A stretch of 64,000 nt of DNA. It comes from Brevibacillus formosus (GTDB taxonomy: Bacteria; Bacillota; Bacilli; Brevibacillales; Brevibacillaceae). Both the position numbers and the translations under genes were made by a program. The notes below the pieces were generated by a model that ran no database searches, was not told the DNA's origin, and saw only the letters and a list, made by a program, of their open reading frames with translations. The stretch covers positions 473,343-537,342 of the forward strand of contig NZ_PXZL01000013.1 of the NCBI RefSeq assembly GCF_003013405.1, read 5' to 3'. Shown piece by piece: positions 26,221 through 35,245 of this stretch (its first letter is position 1; every line of letters begins with the position of its first letter).

Positions 26221-27804
26221 ATGAAATTGAACTTTCCAGAAAATTATAACTTCGCTGCCCAGGTGGACGAATGGGCGAAAAAACACCCGGAGAGACGAGC
26301 CGTTTGGGAGTTAGATGAACAAGGTCAGGAACATATCCTTACGTACGAAGATTTGCGCCAATATTCAAATAAGATTGCAAATGGCCTTGGTTCCATTGGA
26401 ATCGAGCATGGGGATCGGGTACTCGTCCTGGTTTCTAGAGGAACATTGGCTTATGGTCTCTATTTGGCACTGCTGAAGCTGGGGGCAGTGATTTTGCCAG
26501 GGTCTGAAATGCTGCGTTACAAAGATATCGAGTACCGGATCAATCATGCAAAAGTAAAGGCTGTGATCAGCTTCGCGGGAGCAATGAGTGAGGTTGATCT
26601 AACGAGAGGCAACTGTTCTACGCTGCAACACTACATCACGACGGGCGAAGAGAAAGAAGGCTGGATTTCGCTTGAGGGGTTGCTCCAGGGGCAGGACACA
26701 GAATTTGAGGTAGTAAACACGAAGTCGGATGAGTTGGCCTTCCTGTCTTATACATCAGGTACGACTGGAGGACCAAAAGGGGTTATGCACGTTCACGGTT
26801 GGCCGTTTGCGCATTTGGCTGTAGCCGCTACGCAGTGGCTGGACGTTCGTGAAGGTGATGTGGTTTGGGCAACCGCTGGACCTGGTTGGGCCAAGTGGAT
26901 CTGGAGCCCATTTGTCTCTACGTTGGGGCTGGGAGCGACCGCATTTGTCTATAAAGGAAAGTTTTCTGCGGAGAATTATTTGACGATTCTGCAAAAATAT
27001 CCGGTTTCTGTCTTGTGTGCGACGCCGACCGAGTACAGAATCATGGCAAAAGTAACGGATTTAGAACAATACAAGCTGTCCGCTTTGCGCTCCGCATGCT
27101 CCGCTGGTGAACCGCTCAATCGGGAAGTAATCGACACATTCCGCCGCGTCTTCCAATTGACCGTGAGAGATGGATACGGACAGACAGAGAACACTTTGTT
27201 AGTGGGTACCTTTGTCGGCATGGAGCCAAGGCCAGGTTCAATGGGCAAGCCCTCACCAGTTGTGAGGATCGCCATTATTGACGAAGAAGGAGCGGAGCTG
27301 CCAGTAGGCAAGGTAGGCGATATTGCTATTGATCGCCATATGGTAGCGCTGTTCAAAGGCTATCTGGATGATCCCGAGCGCACTGCCAGAGCGTTTCGCG
27401 GCGACTGGTACGTGACGGGTGATCAAGGTCGCATGGACGAAGATGGCTACATCTGGTTCGAAGGACGTTCAGACGACATTATCATCTCAGGCGGATATAC
27501 AATTGGTCCGTTTGAGGTCGAGGATGCGTTGGTGAAGCACGCGGCAGTAGCGGAATGTGCGGCGGTTGCCAGTCCTGATCCAGAGCGCGGGCATGTGGTA
27601 AAAGCCTATGTCGTCTTGAAAAAAGGAAATGAGCCATCCGAAGAGTTGATCGTCGAATTGCAAAATCATGTTAAGCAATTAACTGCTCCATATAAATACC
27701 CACGCAGAATCGAATTTGTACAGGAGCTGCCAAAGACGACCTCCGGTAAAATCAGGCGGATCGAGCTGCGGCAGCAGGAGGCACAGCAAAATCAGCATTC
27801 GTAG
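26221..27804 (+). CDS. Acyl-CoA synthetase (medium-chain/acetyl-CoA-synthetase-like)
   Basis: The 527-residue ANL-family enzyme has SYTSGTTGGPKGVMH, DGYGQTENTL, TGDQGRMDEDGY and the catalytic lysine in PKTTSGKIRR. The long N-terminal region and the order VWATAGPGWAKW resemble the medium-chain acyl-CoA synthetase group. ATG 26221 follows AAAAGGTGGGG. It is separated from the ABC importer by a terminator, so it has its own or read-through transcription, yet its activity fits the neighbouring uptake cluster. Confidence 0.9.
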   Translation: MKLNFPENYNFAAQVDEWAKKHPERRAVWELDEQGQEHILTYEDLRQYSNKIANGLGSIGIEHGDRVLVLVSRGTLAYGLYLALLKLGAVILPGSEMLRYKDIEYRINHAKVKAVISFAGAMSEVDLTRGNCSTLQHYITTGEEKEGWISLEGLLQGQDTEFEVVNTKSDELAFLSYTSGTTGGPKGVMHVHGWPFAHLAVAATQWLDVREGDVVWATAGPGWAKWIWSPFVSTLGLGATAFVYKGKFSAENYLTILQKYPVSVLCATPTEYRIMAKVTDLEQYKLSALRSACSAGEPLNREVIDTFRRVFQLTVRDGYGQTENTLLVGTFVGMEPRPGSMGKPSPVVRIAIIDEEGAELPVGKVGDIAIDRHMVALFKGYLDDPERTARAFRGDWYVTGDQGRMDEDGYIWFEGRSDDIIISGGYTIGPFEVEDALVKHAAVAECAAVASPDPERGHVVKAYVVLKKGNEPSEELIVELQNHVKQLTAPYKYPRRIEFVQELPKTTSGKIRRIELRQQEAQQNQHS

Positions 27805-27913
27805 TGAAGAGTTTGTCTTACGAAATTGTAAGATTGCTGTAAGTGGATTCGATGGGACGAAATGCGCGCATCCCCTACAATATGAGTAGAAGCAAGGCAA
27901 GGGGGAATGCAGC

Positions 27914-28729
27914 ATGAACCACCTTCCAATCCCATTAGGAAGAAACACCGACTTGTATGAAGCGGCGAGCATGCCCAAGAGCATGAAGAAATTCGGTGTT
28001 CGTTGGAAAAAACGACTGCGTATCAGTTTTCTCGTGATCATGATGGCCGCTATCCTGGCGCCGATCGTGCTTACGTGGACAGGGAATATATGGATAGATG
28101 AAAAAAAGCTGGCTGCTGTTCAGCAATCCAACAGCTATGTAAAGCTGGACGAAATGCCTGATCATGTGTGGAAGGCGTTCGTTGCGATAGAGGATCATCG
28201 GTTTATGCAGCATCCAGGAGTGGACCCGATTGGATTGAGCCGCGCGATCTGGGTGGATATAAAGGAAGGTGCATACGTGCAGGGCGGAAGTACAATCACC
28301 ATGCAGTTGGCGCGGAACCTATTTCTGACAAATGACAAAACGATGACCAGAAAAGTAAAGGAAGTCGCGATCGCTTTGCAATTGGAACAGCGATACAGCA
28401 AAAAAGAACTGCTCGAAATGTATCTCAACGTCATTTATTTCGGGCACGGAAAATACGGGATCGGCGAGGCTGTTCCCTTTTACTTCGGAAAAAAAGCAAC
28501 AGAAACAGGAGATCGAGCGGTAACCCTGGGCGAAGCGGCAATGCTGGCTTCTTTGCCGAAAGGACCAGAGCGTTACTCACCGGTAAAGAACTGGGACCGA
28601 GCCAAAGAGCGGCAGGCGGTTGTGCTGAATCGGATGAACGAATTGGCAGTGATCGATCAAGGAGAGAGTGCATTGGCTAAGAACGAGTCGATATCGGTTG
28701 TTCCTACTGCCAAACGCGCAGTGAAGTAA
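27914..28729 (+). CDS. Monofunctional peptidoglycan glycosyltransferase (GT51)
   Basis: The 271-residue protein has a cytoplasmic N-terminus, one membrane anchor (about residues 35-58) and a GT51 domain with the catalytic glutamate in FVAIEDHRFMQHPG and the motifs GGSTITMQLARN and LEMYLNVIYFG. There is no transpeptidase domain. It polymerises lipid II into glycan strands outside the membrane. Confidence 0.92.
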   Translation: MNHLPIPLGRNTDLYEAASMPKSMKKFGVRWKKRLRISFLVIMMAAILAPIVLTWTGNIWIDEKKLAAVQQSNSYVKLDEMPDHVWKAFVAIEDHRFMQHPGVDPIGLSRAIWVDIKEGAYVQGGSTITMQLARNLFLTNDKTMTRKVKEVAIALQLEQRYSKKELLEMYLNVIYFGHGKYGIGEAVPFYFGKKATETGDRAVTLGEAAMLASLPKGPERYSPVKNWDRAKERQAVVLNRMNELAVIDQGESALAKNESISVVPTAKRAVK

Positions 28730-28740
28730 AAAATGTATGG

Positions 28741-28770
28741 AATCCCCTGTCTGGATGGCAGGGGATTTTT
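28741..28770 (+). terminator. Terminator after the GT51 gene
   Basis: AATCCCCTG / CAGGGGATT hairpin followed by TTTT. Confidence 0.85.
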
Positions 28771-28880
28771 GCTATGGAACAGATCGAGCATGTAACTGAC
28801 ACGATCCGCTGTCAAGACACTATAAACCGCTGAACGCTTGTAAAGGTCAGCGGGGGATGTAGATGGAAGTGTAAAAAGCA

Positions 28881-28932
28881 AGTGAACAAGTGACCAGTCC
28901 GCAATGGTATGCAGATTGGTCACTTGTTCTTG
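28881..28932. terminator. Inverted repeat at the end of the recombinase gene
   Basis: GTGAACAAGTGACCA / TGGTCACTTGTTC stem. On the minus strand it follows the recombinase stop and leads into a weak T-rich stretch, so it is a plausible terminator. Confidence 0.5.
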
Positions 28933-28943
28933 TTGAGGGACTT

Positions 28944-30056
28944 TTACGTCGTTCGGTTCACAGCCTTGCCCAGCGCATCTTCTAATACATGCGCATATTG
29001 CATGGTTGTTTCAATTTTGGAGTGCCCCAGCTGTGCTTGAAGCTGATGGGGGTCAGGGTTCAAGCGAAGAAACTGTGTAGCAAAGCTGTGCCGAAGCTTA
29101 TGAACAGACAAATCAGGGATGCCGAATGCTTTGGCGTACTTTTTGACCAGCTTTTGGACAGACCGTACTTCGATGCGATGCCCATTCGGATTGGTAGGGG
29201 AAACAGCGAGAAAAACAGCATCCTCTTGGGGTTCGGGATTGTATTTGTCACGCAGCTGTAAGTATTTGGCTAAGTACTCCTTGCCCCAGTCACTGAAAAA
29301 AGGAGCGTCCTCTTTCTTTCCTTTACGAATCAACTTCAACTGGTTTTTCTCCATTATAATGTCGGATAGATCGAGACTGACAATCTCTGACACACGGAAG
29401 CCACCGGAGAGAATCATCGCGATCAAGGCAGTATCCCGGTCGCGGTTTTGCATGTGATACTGCTTCTTTTTTTCCGTATCACAATGAGCTAAATATCCGT
29501 TGTAGACAAAATCGACGAACTGATAGATTTCGTCGTCAATCAGGATTTTTGCCCGAATGGCGTGGGCGCGTGCGAGGGGAGTCAGCTCCGTGATCTCCAG
29601 CTCGATTTTGGCGAGTACATTTCGCGTCAAATACGATTCCCCATTCTCATCCTCAGCGAGGGCAGACAAGTAATGAAAAAGCGATTTCAGGCTTGATATT
29701 TTTCTGCTGATGGTGCGGTCACTGTACTCTTTCTTCGCGCTTTTGGTAGGGTTCGAGAGCAAAGCTGAACGCTCATATAAATGCGACTCCTGCAAGTATA
29801 ATATGTAGCTTTCTACCGTTTCCTTCTTTAAGTCATTCAAATCGCTCAATGGAATGTCCTTCATATCCGTCGCGGTACTCAATCCTTCTGTCATCATCCA
29901 GCGAAAGAAAAAAGAGAAATCGCGAAGGTATCCAAGCAAGGTGGAGGGTGAGTTCTTTTTGGATTTTTTATGCTCAATAAATTTTTCGACATACCACGGG
30001 TATGAGCCCACTGTTTGCAAAAGCTGCAAGGCATCGCGCTGTTTGGTTACGGACAT
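28944..30056 (-). CDS. xerS: Tyrosine recombinase, XerS-like
   Basis: The 370-residue protein has an N-terminal SAM-like core-binding domain and a C-terminal catalytic domain. Visible catalytic residues are Arg in GGFRVSE (about 221), His-x-x-Arg in HKLRHSFAT (about 319-322), His in LGHSKIET and Tyr in TMQYAHV (about 354). The N-terminal PWYV..F plus P-STLLGYLRDFSFFFRWM pattern resembles XerS, the single-recombinase dimer-resolution type. There are no phage genes beside it, so it is a house-keeping or orphan recombinase. Confidence 0.82.
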   Translation of the reverse strand: MSVTKQRDALQLLQTVGSYPWYVEKFIEHKKSKKNSPSTLLGYLRDFSFFFRWMMTEGLSTATDMKDIPLSDLNDLKKETVESYILYLQESHLYERSALLSNPTKSAKKEYSDRTISRKISSLKSLFHYLSALAEDENGESYLTRNVLAKIELEITELTPLARAHAIRAKILIDDEIYQFVDFVYNGYLAHCDTEKKKQYHMQNRDRDTALIAMILSGGFRVSEIVSLDLSDIIMEKNQLKLIRKGKKEDAPFFSDWGKEYLAKYLQLRDKYNPEPQEDAVFLAVSPTNPNGHRIEVRSVQKLVKKYAKAFGIPDLSVHKLRHSFATQFLRLNPDPHQLQAQLGHSKIETTMQYAHVLEDALGKAVNRTT

Positions 30057-30091
30057 GCTTTCACCACCAAGATCTTTTTATGAATCGTATA

Positions 30092-30105
30092 CGAACATAT
30101 ATTCT
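30092..30105. promoter_or_regulatory. Possible LexA (DinR) box upstream of the recombinase gene
   Basis: CGAACATATATTCT matches the Gram-positive consensus CGAACRNRYGTTYC at 12 of 14 positions. It lies 36 bases from the recombinase start and about 100 bases before the 2Fe-2S gene. Confidence 0.4.
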
Positions 30106-30202
30106 ATCAAAAACCAAACGTTCTGGGAATTGCAAATTGAACAAGAAACCGTCATGATGAGGAGTGTAGTTGGATGTTGGACAAGAACGGAGTGGATTAG
30201 TA

Positions 30203-30580
30203 GTGGCAACATGGGATTTATCTCAGACGAGACATCATGTACTGATTTGTAACGGTGGAAGCTGTATGCGCAAGGGTGGCGAAGAGGTTACGGTAGCGAT
30301 ACGCGAAGCGATTACCAACGCAGGTTTGGATGACTATGTACATACAACCCGCACGCGTTGCAACGGACGCTGTGAGGACGCATGCGTGATGATCGTGTAC
30401 CCCGAGGGGATCTGGTATGAAAACGTGACGCCAGAAGATGCACAGCTGTTGGTGGAAGAGCATTTTAAAAATGGCAGACCAGTAGAGTCCTTGATGACGC
30501 ATCGCTTCGAAACGAACGGTTTTGTGCGTACGATAGACACCAAGCCTGGTATCTTAAAATCACAAAAGGCAAAAAAATGA
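30203..30580 (+). CDS. Thioredoxin-like [2Fe-2S] ferredoxin-domain protein
   Basis: The 125-residue protein has the four-cysteine arrangement of thioredoxin-fold 2Fe-2S proteins: CNGGSC near the N-terminus and RCNGRCEDACVMIVYPEG in the middle. It is a probable small electron carrier in the cytosol. Two starts are possible: GTG 30203 after GGAGTGG, and TTG 30170 after AGGAG; I give the shorter one because the family usually opens near ATWDLS. Confidence 0.82.
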   Translation: MATWDLSQTRHHVLICNGGSCMRKGGEEVTVAIREAITNAGLDDYVHTTRTRCNGRCEDACVMIVYPEGIWYENVTPEDAQLLVEEHFKNGRPVESLMTHRFETNGFVRTIDTKPGILKSQKAKK

Positions 30581-30588
30581 GGAAAAGG

Positions 30589-30628
30589 CCACGATCTGCT
30601 CATGGAAGCAAGAGAGTGGTTTTTTCAT
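30589..30628 (+). terminator. Probable terminator
   Basis: Imperfect hairpin (CCACGATCTGCT / AGCAAGAGAGTGG) followed by TTTTTT. Confidence 0.55.
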
Positions 30629-30697
30629 TTTCAGGAGTCTACGAATTGCGACAAAAGGAGAAAGTAGGAGAGATGGCATTATCGAAAGAAAAATGAT

Positions 30698-30711
30698 TGA
30701 AAGCGTTAACA
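30698..30711 (+). promoter_or_regulatory. CcpA cre site upstream of kbl-tdh
   Basis: TGAAAGCGTTAACA fits the cre consensus TGWAARCGYTWNCW at every position. It lies 160 bases before the kbl start in an otherwise gene-free stretch (30629-30872). Confidence 0.75.
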
Positions 30712-30872
30712 ATATGTCTTTGTGATGTGGACGTTTTAAGTAAATGGTGGTAAACTGTCTGTAGATTAAGTTGATTTTATGCGAATTTTATCAAAATGAT
30801 ATGTCCATACAGCGTGAACAATTGTTTATATGGAACTTACTAATCGATGGCTGAATAATGGAGGGATTCTCG

Positions 30873-32066
30873 TTGGCGAGCAAAACACTTGAACATTTTT
30901 TACATGAAAATCTGGCAGATTTGAAGAGCAAGGGACTGTACAACGTCATTGATCCATTGCAAAGCGCAAATGGTCCTGTCATTACGATTGCAGGAAAAGA
31001 ACTGATCAACCTCTCCTCCAATAACTATCTGGGCTTGGCTACTGATCAACGCCTTGTGGACGCTGCAATTGCAGCAGCAAGCAAATACGGCGTAGGGGCA
31101 GGGGCTGTGCGCACAATTAACGGAACCTTGGACTTGCATGTGAAGCTGGAAGAAAAGCTCGCTGCCTTCAAGCATACGGAAGCTGCAATCGCTTACCAAT
31201 CTGGCTTTAACTGCAACATGGCTGCGATTTCTGCTGTCATGGACAAGGATGATGCGATTCTTTCTGACGAGTTGAACCACGCTTCCATTATTGATGGATG
31301 CCGCCTGTCTCGTGCACAGATTATCCGTGTGAACCACTCCGATATCGATGACTTGCGTGCGAAAGCGAAGGAAGCGAAAGAATCGGGCAAATATAAAAAG
31401 CTGATGGTCATTACTGACGGCGTATTTTCGATGGATGGCGATGTTGCCAAGCTGCCGGAAATCGTAGAGGTAGCCGAGGAATATGACTTGATTACGTATG
31501 TAGACGATGCTCACGGCTCTGGTGTTCTCGGCAAAGGAGCAGGAACAGTTAAGCATTTTGGCCTGTCTGATAAAATCGACTTCCAAATCGGCACGCTTTC
31601 CAAAGCAATTGGGGTAGTCGGCGGTTATGTAGCGGGACGCCAAGAGCTGATCGACTGGCTCAAAGTACGCAGCAGACCTTTCCTGTTCTCGACTGCGCTG
31701 ACGCCAGCGGATGTGGCTGCTTCCATTGCAGCTATCGATATTTTGATGAACAGCACCGAGCTGCACGACAAGCTGTGGGATAACGGACACTACCTCAAAA
31801 AAGGCTTGAAAGAACTCGGCTTCAATATCGGAGAGAGCGAAACGCCTATCACTCCTTGCATTATCGGAGACGAACAGCAGACCCAAGAATTCAGCAAGCG
31901 ACTGTATGAAGAGGGCGTGTACGCGAAAGCGATCGTGTTCCCGACTGTACCAAAAGGAACCGGCCGTGTACGGAATATGCCAACAGCGGCGCATAGCAAG
32001 GAAATGCTGGATCGTGCCCTTAGCATCTACGAAAAAGTTGGGAAAGAAATGGGGATCCTGAAATGA
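30873..32066 (+). CDS. kbl: Glycine C-acetyltransferase (2-amino-3-ketobutyrate CoA ligase)
   Basis: The 397-residue PLP enzyme of the alpha-oxoamine synthase family has the substrate loop NNYLGLA, the YQSGFNCN segment, [10 protein letters not shown] and the PLP-lysine in [13 protein letters not shown]. It converts 2-amino-3-ketobutyrate plus CoA to glycine and acetyl-CoA, the second step of threonine breakdown. TTG 30873 is preferred because GGAGGGA lies inside the longer reading frame that starts at ATG 30858. It overlaps tdh by 4 bases. Confidence 0.94.
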   Translation: MASKTLEHFLHENLADLKSKGLYNVIDPLQSANGPVITIAGKELINLSSNNYLGLATDQRLVDAAIAAASKYGVGAGAVRTINGTLDLHVKLEEKLAAFKHTEAAIAYQSGFNCNMAAISAVMDKDDAILSDELNHASIIDGCRLSRAQIIRVNHSDIDDLRAKAKEAKESGKYKKLMVITDGVFSMDGDVAKLPEIVEVAEEYDLITYVDDAHGSGVLGKGAGTVKHFGLSDKIDFQIGTLSKAIGVVGGYVAGRQELIDWLKVRSRPFLFSTALTPADVAASIAAIDILMNSTELHDKLWDNGHYLKKGLKELGFNIGESETPITPCIIGDEQQTQEFSKRLYEEGVYAKAIVFPTVPKGTGRVRNMPTAAHSKEMLDRALSIYEKVGKEMGILK

Positions 32067-33025
32067 AAAAAATTCTGGTAACCGGGGCGTTAGGACAAAT
32101 TGGTTCCGAGCTCATCATGAAATTACGCGATATTTACGGAGCGGATCAAGTCATCGCTACAGATATCCGGAAAAACGAAGAAGATCCCGTGGTGCAATCG
32201 GGTCCATTCGAAGTTCTTGATGTCACAGACGGGAACCGGATGTTTGAGCTGGCGAAGAAACATGGCGTGGATACGATCATGCATTTGGCTGCCCTGTTGT
32301 CTGCCACAGCAGAAGCCAAGCCGCTCTTGGCATGGAACCTGAACATGGGTGGGCTGGTAAACGCTCTGGAAGCAGCACGTGAGTTGAACTGCCAGTTCTT
32401 TACTCCGAGTTCAATTGGTGCATTTGGTCCGTCTACACCGAAGGACAACACGCCGCAGGACACGATTCAACGCCCTACGACCATGTATGGTGTAAATAAA
32501 GTATCCGGTGAGTTGCTCTGCGATTACTATTATCAAAAATTTGGGGTAGATACGCGCGGCGTACGCTTCCCAGGTCTGATTTCGTATGTAGCGCCTCCAG
32601 GTGGTGGTACGACCGACTATGCAGTAGACATTTACTACAAGGCGATCCAGCATGGAGCGTATACGTCCTACATCGGCAAAGGTACGTACATGGATATGAT
32701 GTATATGCCTGATGCCCTGAATGCGATTGTTGCCCTAATGGAAGCAGATGCCTCCAAGCTCATTCACCGCAACGCGTTCAACGTGACTGCGATGAGCATT
32801 GAGCCAGAAGATGTAGCAGCTGCGATCCGTAAACATATTCCTGAGTTTACGCTCTCCTATGAGGTCGACCCTGTGCGTCAGGCGATTGCCGACAGCTGGC
32901 CGAACTCCATTGATGCTACGGCTGCCATGCAAGAGTGGGGCTTCAAAGCGGAATACGATCTGGACAAAATGACCGAGGACATGCTCGCAAAACTGCGGGG
33001 AAAGTTGCTCCAGCAAGTCGGATAA
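32063..33025 (+). CDS. tdh: L-threonine 3-dehydrogenase, short-chain (epimerase-like) type
   Basis: The 320-residue Rossmann protein has NAD-binding [11 protein letters not shown] (7-17), [14 protein letters not shown] and the catalytic pair Tyr-x-x-x-Lys in [10 protein letters not shown], preceded by [13 protein letters not shown]. It matches the SDR-type threonine dehydrogenases related to UDP-galactose epimerase. It oxidises threonine to 2-amino-3-ketobutyrate, the substrate of Kbl. Translationally coupled to kbl. Confidence 0.93.
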   Translation: MKKILVTGALGQIGSELIMKLRDIYGADQVIATDIRKNEEDPVVQSGPFEVLDVTDGNRMFELAKKHGVDTIMHLAALLSATAEAKPLLAWNLNMGGLVNALEAARELNCQFFTPSSIGAFGPSTPKDNTPQDTIQRPTTMYGVNKVSGELLCDYYYQKFGVDTRGVRFPGLISYVAPPGGGTTDYAVDIYYKAIQHGAYTSYIGKGTYMDMMYMPDALNAIVALMEADASKLIHRNAFNVTAMSIEPEDVAAAIRKHIPEFTLSYEVDPVRQAIADSWPNSIDATAAMQEWGFKAEYDLDKMTEDMLAKLRGKLLQQVG

Positions 33026-33041
33026 ACGAATAGGGAAAAAG

Positions 33042-33092
33042 AAAACTGCCACTTCTTCTTGTGCGTGATGCGAGAGAGGTGGCAGTTTTTTG
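33042..33092 (+). terminator. Terminator after tdh
   Basis: AAAACTGCCAC / GTGGCAGTTTTTT hairpin. Confidence 0.85.
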
Positions 33093-33157
33093 AATGCCTT
33101 TCCTGTTTTAAGGGCACATTAACAAAACATGCTTAAAGGAAAGGATGAACGAGATCG

Positions 33158-33493
33158 ATGAGCAAAAAGGATTACATCCTTACGATTATTGAAAAATTCG
33201 AGAAACACAATGATATGATGCCAGAACGGTTGCAGGCTGTGATTAAAGAGGTGAAGCAGGATATTGAAAATGTCCCGGCAGAGACCTTCTATTTGCAAAC
33301 GAATGGGGTAGTGACACAATCTGCAACGAGTGGTGGTTCTGAGCGTAACGATCCTCTCTTTCGATTATCAGAAGTGTATTTCGATCTGAAAAAGCTGGCT
33401 GTGACAAACAGAGATACCCATCCAGATTTGATTTCAGCGATTACCCAGTATGAGGGCTTGCTGAACGAATCCGAAGGGTATTCTCCAGAGTAG
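33158..33493 (+). CDS. Hypothetical protein, 111 residues
   Basis: Small soluble, charged protein with a helical start (ILTIIEKFEKHNDMMPERLQ) and a polar middle (SATSGGSERNDPLF). AAAGGAAAGGATG precedes the ATG. Family not recognised. It is followed 37 bases later by a 52-residue gene and then a terminator, forming a short unit of tiny genes. Confidence 0.65.
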   Translation: MSKKDYILTIIEKFEKHNDMMPERLQAVIKEVKQDIENVPAETFYLQTNGVVTQSATSGGSERNDPLFRLSEVYFDLKKLAVTNRDTHPDLISAITQYEGLLNESEGYSPE

Positions 33494-33530
33494 CTAGCCC
33501 AAGCCAACCGAAAAAGAGAGGGGTAGAGCC

Positions 33531-33689
33531 ATGGACATGCCAAAAAACCTGAAGGACAACCATTCGAAGCAAGACGAAGAAGGACAGGTCATCCAAAGTC
33601 TACAAGACACTACGGGCAGTGGTGATGAGGAACAAGCAATAGAAAGCTGGGGCTGGTCTAATAATACCGAGACCGTTCGAGATAGCTGA
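33531..33689 (+). CDS. Small acidic hypothetical protein, 52 residues
   Basis: ATG 33531 is preceded by AGAGAGGGGTAGAG at good spacing. The peptide is polar and acidic (KQDEEGQVIQS, GSGDEEQAIES) and ends in a Trp-Gly-Trp segment (SWGWSNNTETVRDS). It is followed at once by a strong terminator. No recognised family. Confidence 0.55.
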   Translation: MDMPKNLKDNHSKQDEEGQVIQSLQDTTGSGDEEQAIESWGWSNNTETVRDS

Positions 33690-33703
33690 CACATCGTAAC
33701 ATA

Positions 33704-33736
33704 AAAACCTTCCGGAAGCGGGAAGGTTTTTCTTAT
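33704..33736 (+). terminator. Terminator
   Basis: AAACCTTCC / GGAAGGTTT hairpin followed by TTCTT. Confidence 0.85.
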
Positions 33737-33765
33737 TCCAAGATGCCATGCCCTAGCATAAGATG

Positions 33766-33793
33766 AAAACCGTCCAAACAAGGACGGTTTTTT
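33766..33793. terminator. Bidirectional terminator
   Basis: AAAACCGTCC / GGACGGTTTT hairpin with T-run. It probably ends the convergent CotF-like gene. Confidence 0.8.
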
Positions 33794-33796
33794 GGC

Positions 33797-34351
33797 TTAC
33801 AGGAGCACTTGTTGTTGAGGCTGGTAGGCGTTAATCATCGTGTTCATCGTGTGATCAGCTAGCTGCGGAGCTTGGTAGTAGCCTTTGGCATTCATGTATT
33901 GCCAGGTTTCATAAGCCATCTGCTGGCAAGCATTTGCGCCATTTACATGGTATTGGCGGATACCTGGATCTACGCACTCAGCTGCCCAGAGCATGCCAAT
34001 TGCCGAACCCGCTTTATGCCAGTTCAGCATCAGAGTAGCAATTGTCATATCTGACAAGCGTGTCGGGTGTGGGTTGGGAGCAGCCATCTGCGGGTTATTA
34101 AGACCAACTGCTGTAGGTTGTGCTACACGCAATTGAATAGGAGCTGGTGCAATGTTGAAGCCTTTTCCCTGCAAGAGGCTAATCCCTTGTTGGTATGCGT
34201 TCATGATCAATTGCTGATGTCTGTTAATGATGCTTGTTAATTGAGGGTCTTGTGCCATCTCGGCAAGTACTCCGTGCATTTCAATCGCGGCGTGCTTGGA
34301 GCGGAGTGCTTCTTGTGTTTCCAAAAACTCATGAGCAGCAAATCGTTGCAT
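33797..34351 (-). CDS. CotF-like spore coat protein
   Basis: The 184-residue protein has the CotF-family layout: an N-terminal helix pair with LRSKHAAIEMHGVLAEMAQDPQL, and a second part with DMTIATLMLNWHKAGSAIGMLWAAECVDP ending MNAKGYYQAPQLADHTMNTMINAYQ. ATG 34351 was chosen because CAGGAGG lies just upstream. Expected in the spore coat or forespore. Confidence 0.75.
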   Translation of the reverse strand: MQRFAAHEFLETQEALRSKHAAIEMHGVLAEMAQDPQLTSIINRHQQLIMNAYQQGISLLQGKGFNIAPAPIQLRVAQPTAVGLNNPQMAAPNPHPTRLSDMTIATLMLNWHKAGSAIGMLWAAECVDPGIRQYHVNGANACQQMAYETWQYMNAKGYYQAPQLADHTMNTMINAYQPQQQVLL

Positions 34352-34470
34352 AATAGCCTCCTGTAATCTTAATTGGGTTACTGTCAACCTTTGATAGTGT
34401 TTGTATAGAATCAATGGATATTCAGGAAAAAAGTGGAGAAGAAATTTAGCTTGAGATGGTCAACTGGACT

Positions 34471-34698
34471 TTAAAACATGTTTTCGTAGCCAGTGCGTGG
34501 TATCTCGATATTTTTTTGTCCAGCATTTTCATCGATTTTTCCGTCGTTTGTACCTTCCATGTAATTGTCGCTGACTTGTTCGTGTGTGATGGCGAGCCCT
34601 TGCTCTGTCAGCGATTCACTTTTGTAAAAGGACGGGTCGTACATTTTGTCGGCGACCTCCCCGGCTGCCTGAAGCAAATCTTCATCGTTGTTTTTCAT
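34471..34698 (-). CDS. YozQ-family (DUF4025) small protein
   Basis: The 75-residue protein contains AGEVADKMYDPSFYKSE and GLAITHEQVSDNYMEGT, a pattern I associate with YozQ/DUF4025 proteins of spore formers. ATG 34698 follows GGAGGGAACACG. Function unknown. Confidence 0.7.
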   Translation of the reverse strand: MKNNDEDLLQAAGEVADKMYDPSFYKSESLTEQGLAITHEQVSDNYMEGTNDGKIDENAGQKNIEIPRTGYENMF

Positions 34699-34752
34699 CG
34701 TGTTCCCTCCTGAAGTTACAAGATAATCCAACGGACATTTTGCAAAGTGGTG

Positions 34753-35121
34753 CTAGCTCACGTATTCAGCTGAGTACGAATTGAAGCCTGCATGTACCGA
34801 AAGCAACGTATTTGCATAGCCCACCAAACGATTGACGGTCTCATCTACCACGGCGTAGACTAGCGGATGCAGAGTAGGGTCATGCAGTTTTGGGTCATCG
34901 AAAATCACGGTGGTGTTGATGAACACATCCCGATTTCCAATCAAGTCGTAATGAATGAATACTTTCCCACAAGCCCCTTCCGTCTGCGGATCTCGGTATC
35001 CCGGCAAAAACAGATACCATTCCTCGGCTGTTGCAGAACGGAAATTTTTCGTGAATGTGAGACCTTGGATAGCTTCTTCTGTTTTTCTTTTTAATTCAGG
35101 GCTCATCAAAATATCCGACAA
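34753..35121 (-). CDS. Hypothetical protein, 122 residues
   Basis: Soluble protein without signal or membrane segment (EEWYLFLPGYRDPQTEGACG; YDLIGNRDVFINTTVIFDD). TTG 35121 lies 8 bases after GGAGG; ATG 35106 is an alternative. Family not recognised. Read in the same direction as the YozQ-like and CotF-like genes. Confidence 0.6.
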   Translation of the reverse strand: MSDILMSPELKRKTEEAIQGLTFTKNFRSATAEEWYLFLPGYRDPQTEGACGKVFIHYDLIGNRDVFINTTVIFDDPKLHDPTLHPLVYAVVDETVNRLVGYANTLLSVHAGFNSYSAEYVS

Positions 35122-35245
35122 GAACCTTTCCTCCTTTGTTCCCTTTCAGTATGAAGAAAGGAGGGCACTTCCATGCAGAAACCCAAGGATGAATAGAACT
35201 TCCCAGATCGGAAGACAGTAAAAAGAAAAAATGGGGTGCACGGAT

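Noticed and set aside
28944..30056. Phage or island integrase
   Set aside because: The N-terminal pattern fits XerS. No phage, relaxase or transposase genes and no attachment repeats flank it.
30057..30202. difSL site next to the XerS-like gene, as in streptococci
   Set aside because: No sequence resembling the known difSL core was found in the upstream gap.
30900..31994. Minus-strand frame of 364 codons opposite kbl
   Set aside because: Codon-bias shadow of the well-supported PLP enzyme; composition is Cys/His/Arg-rich and no motif is seen.
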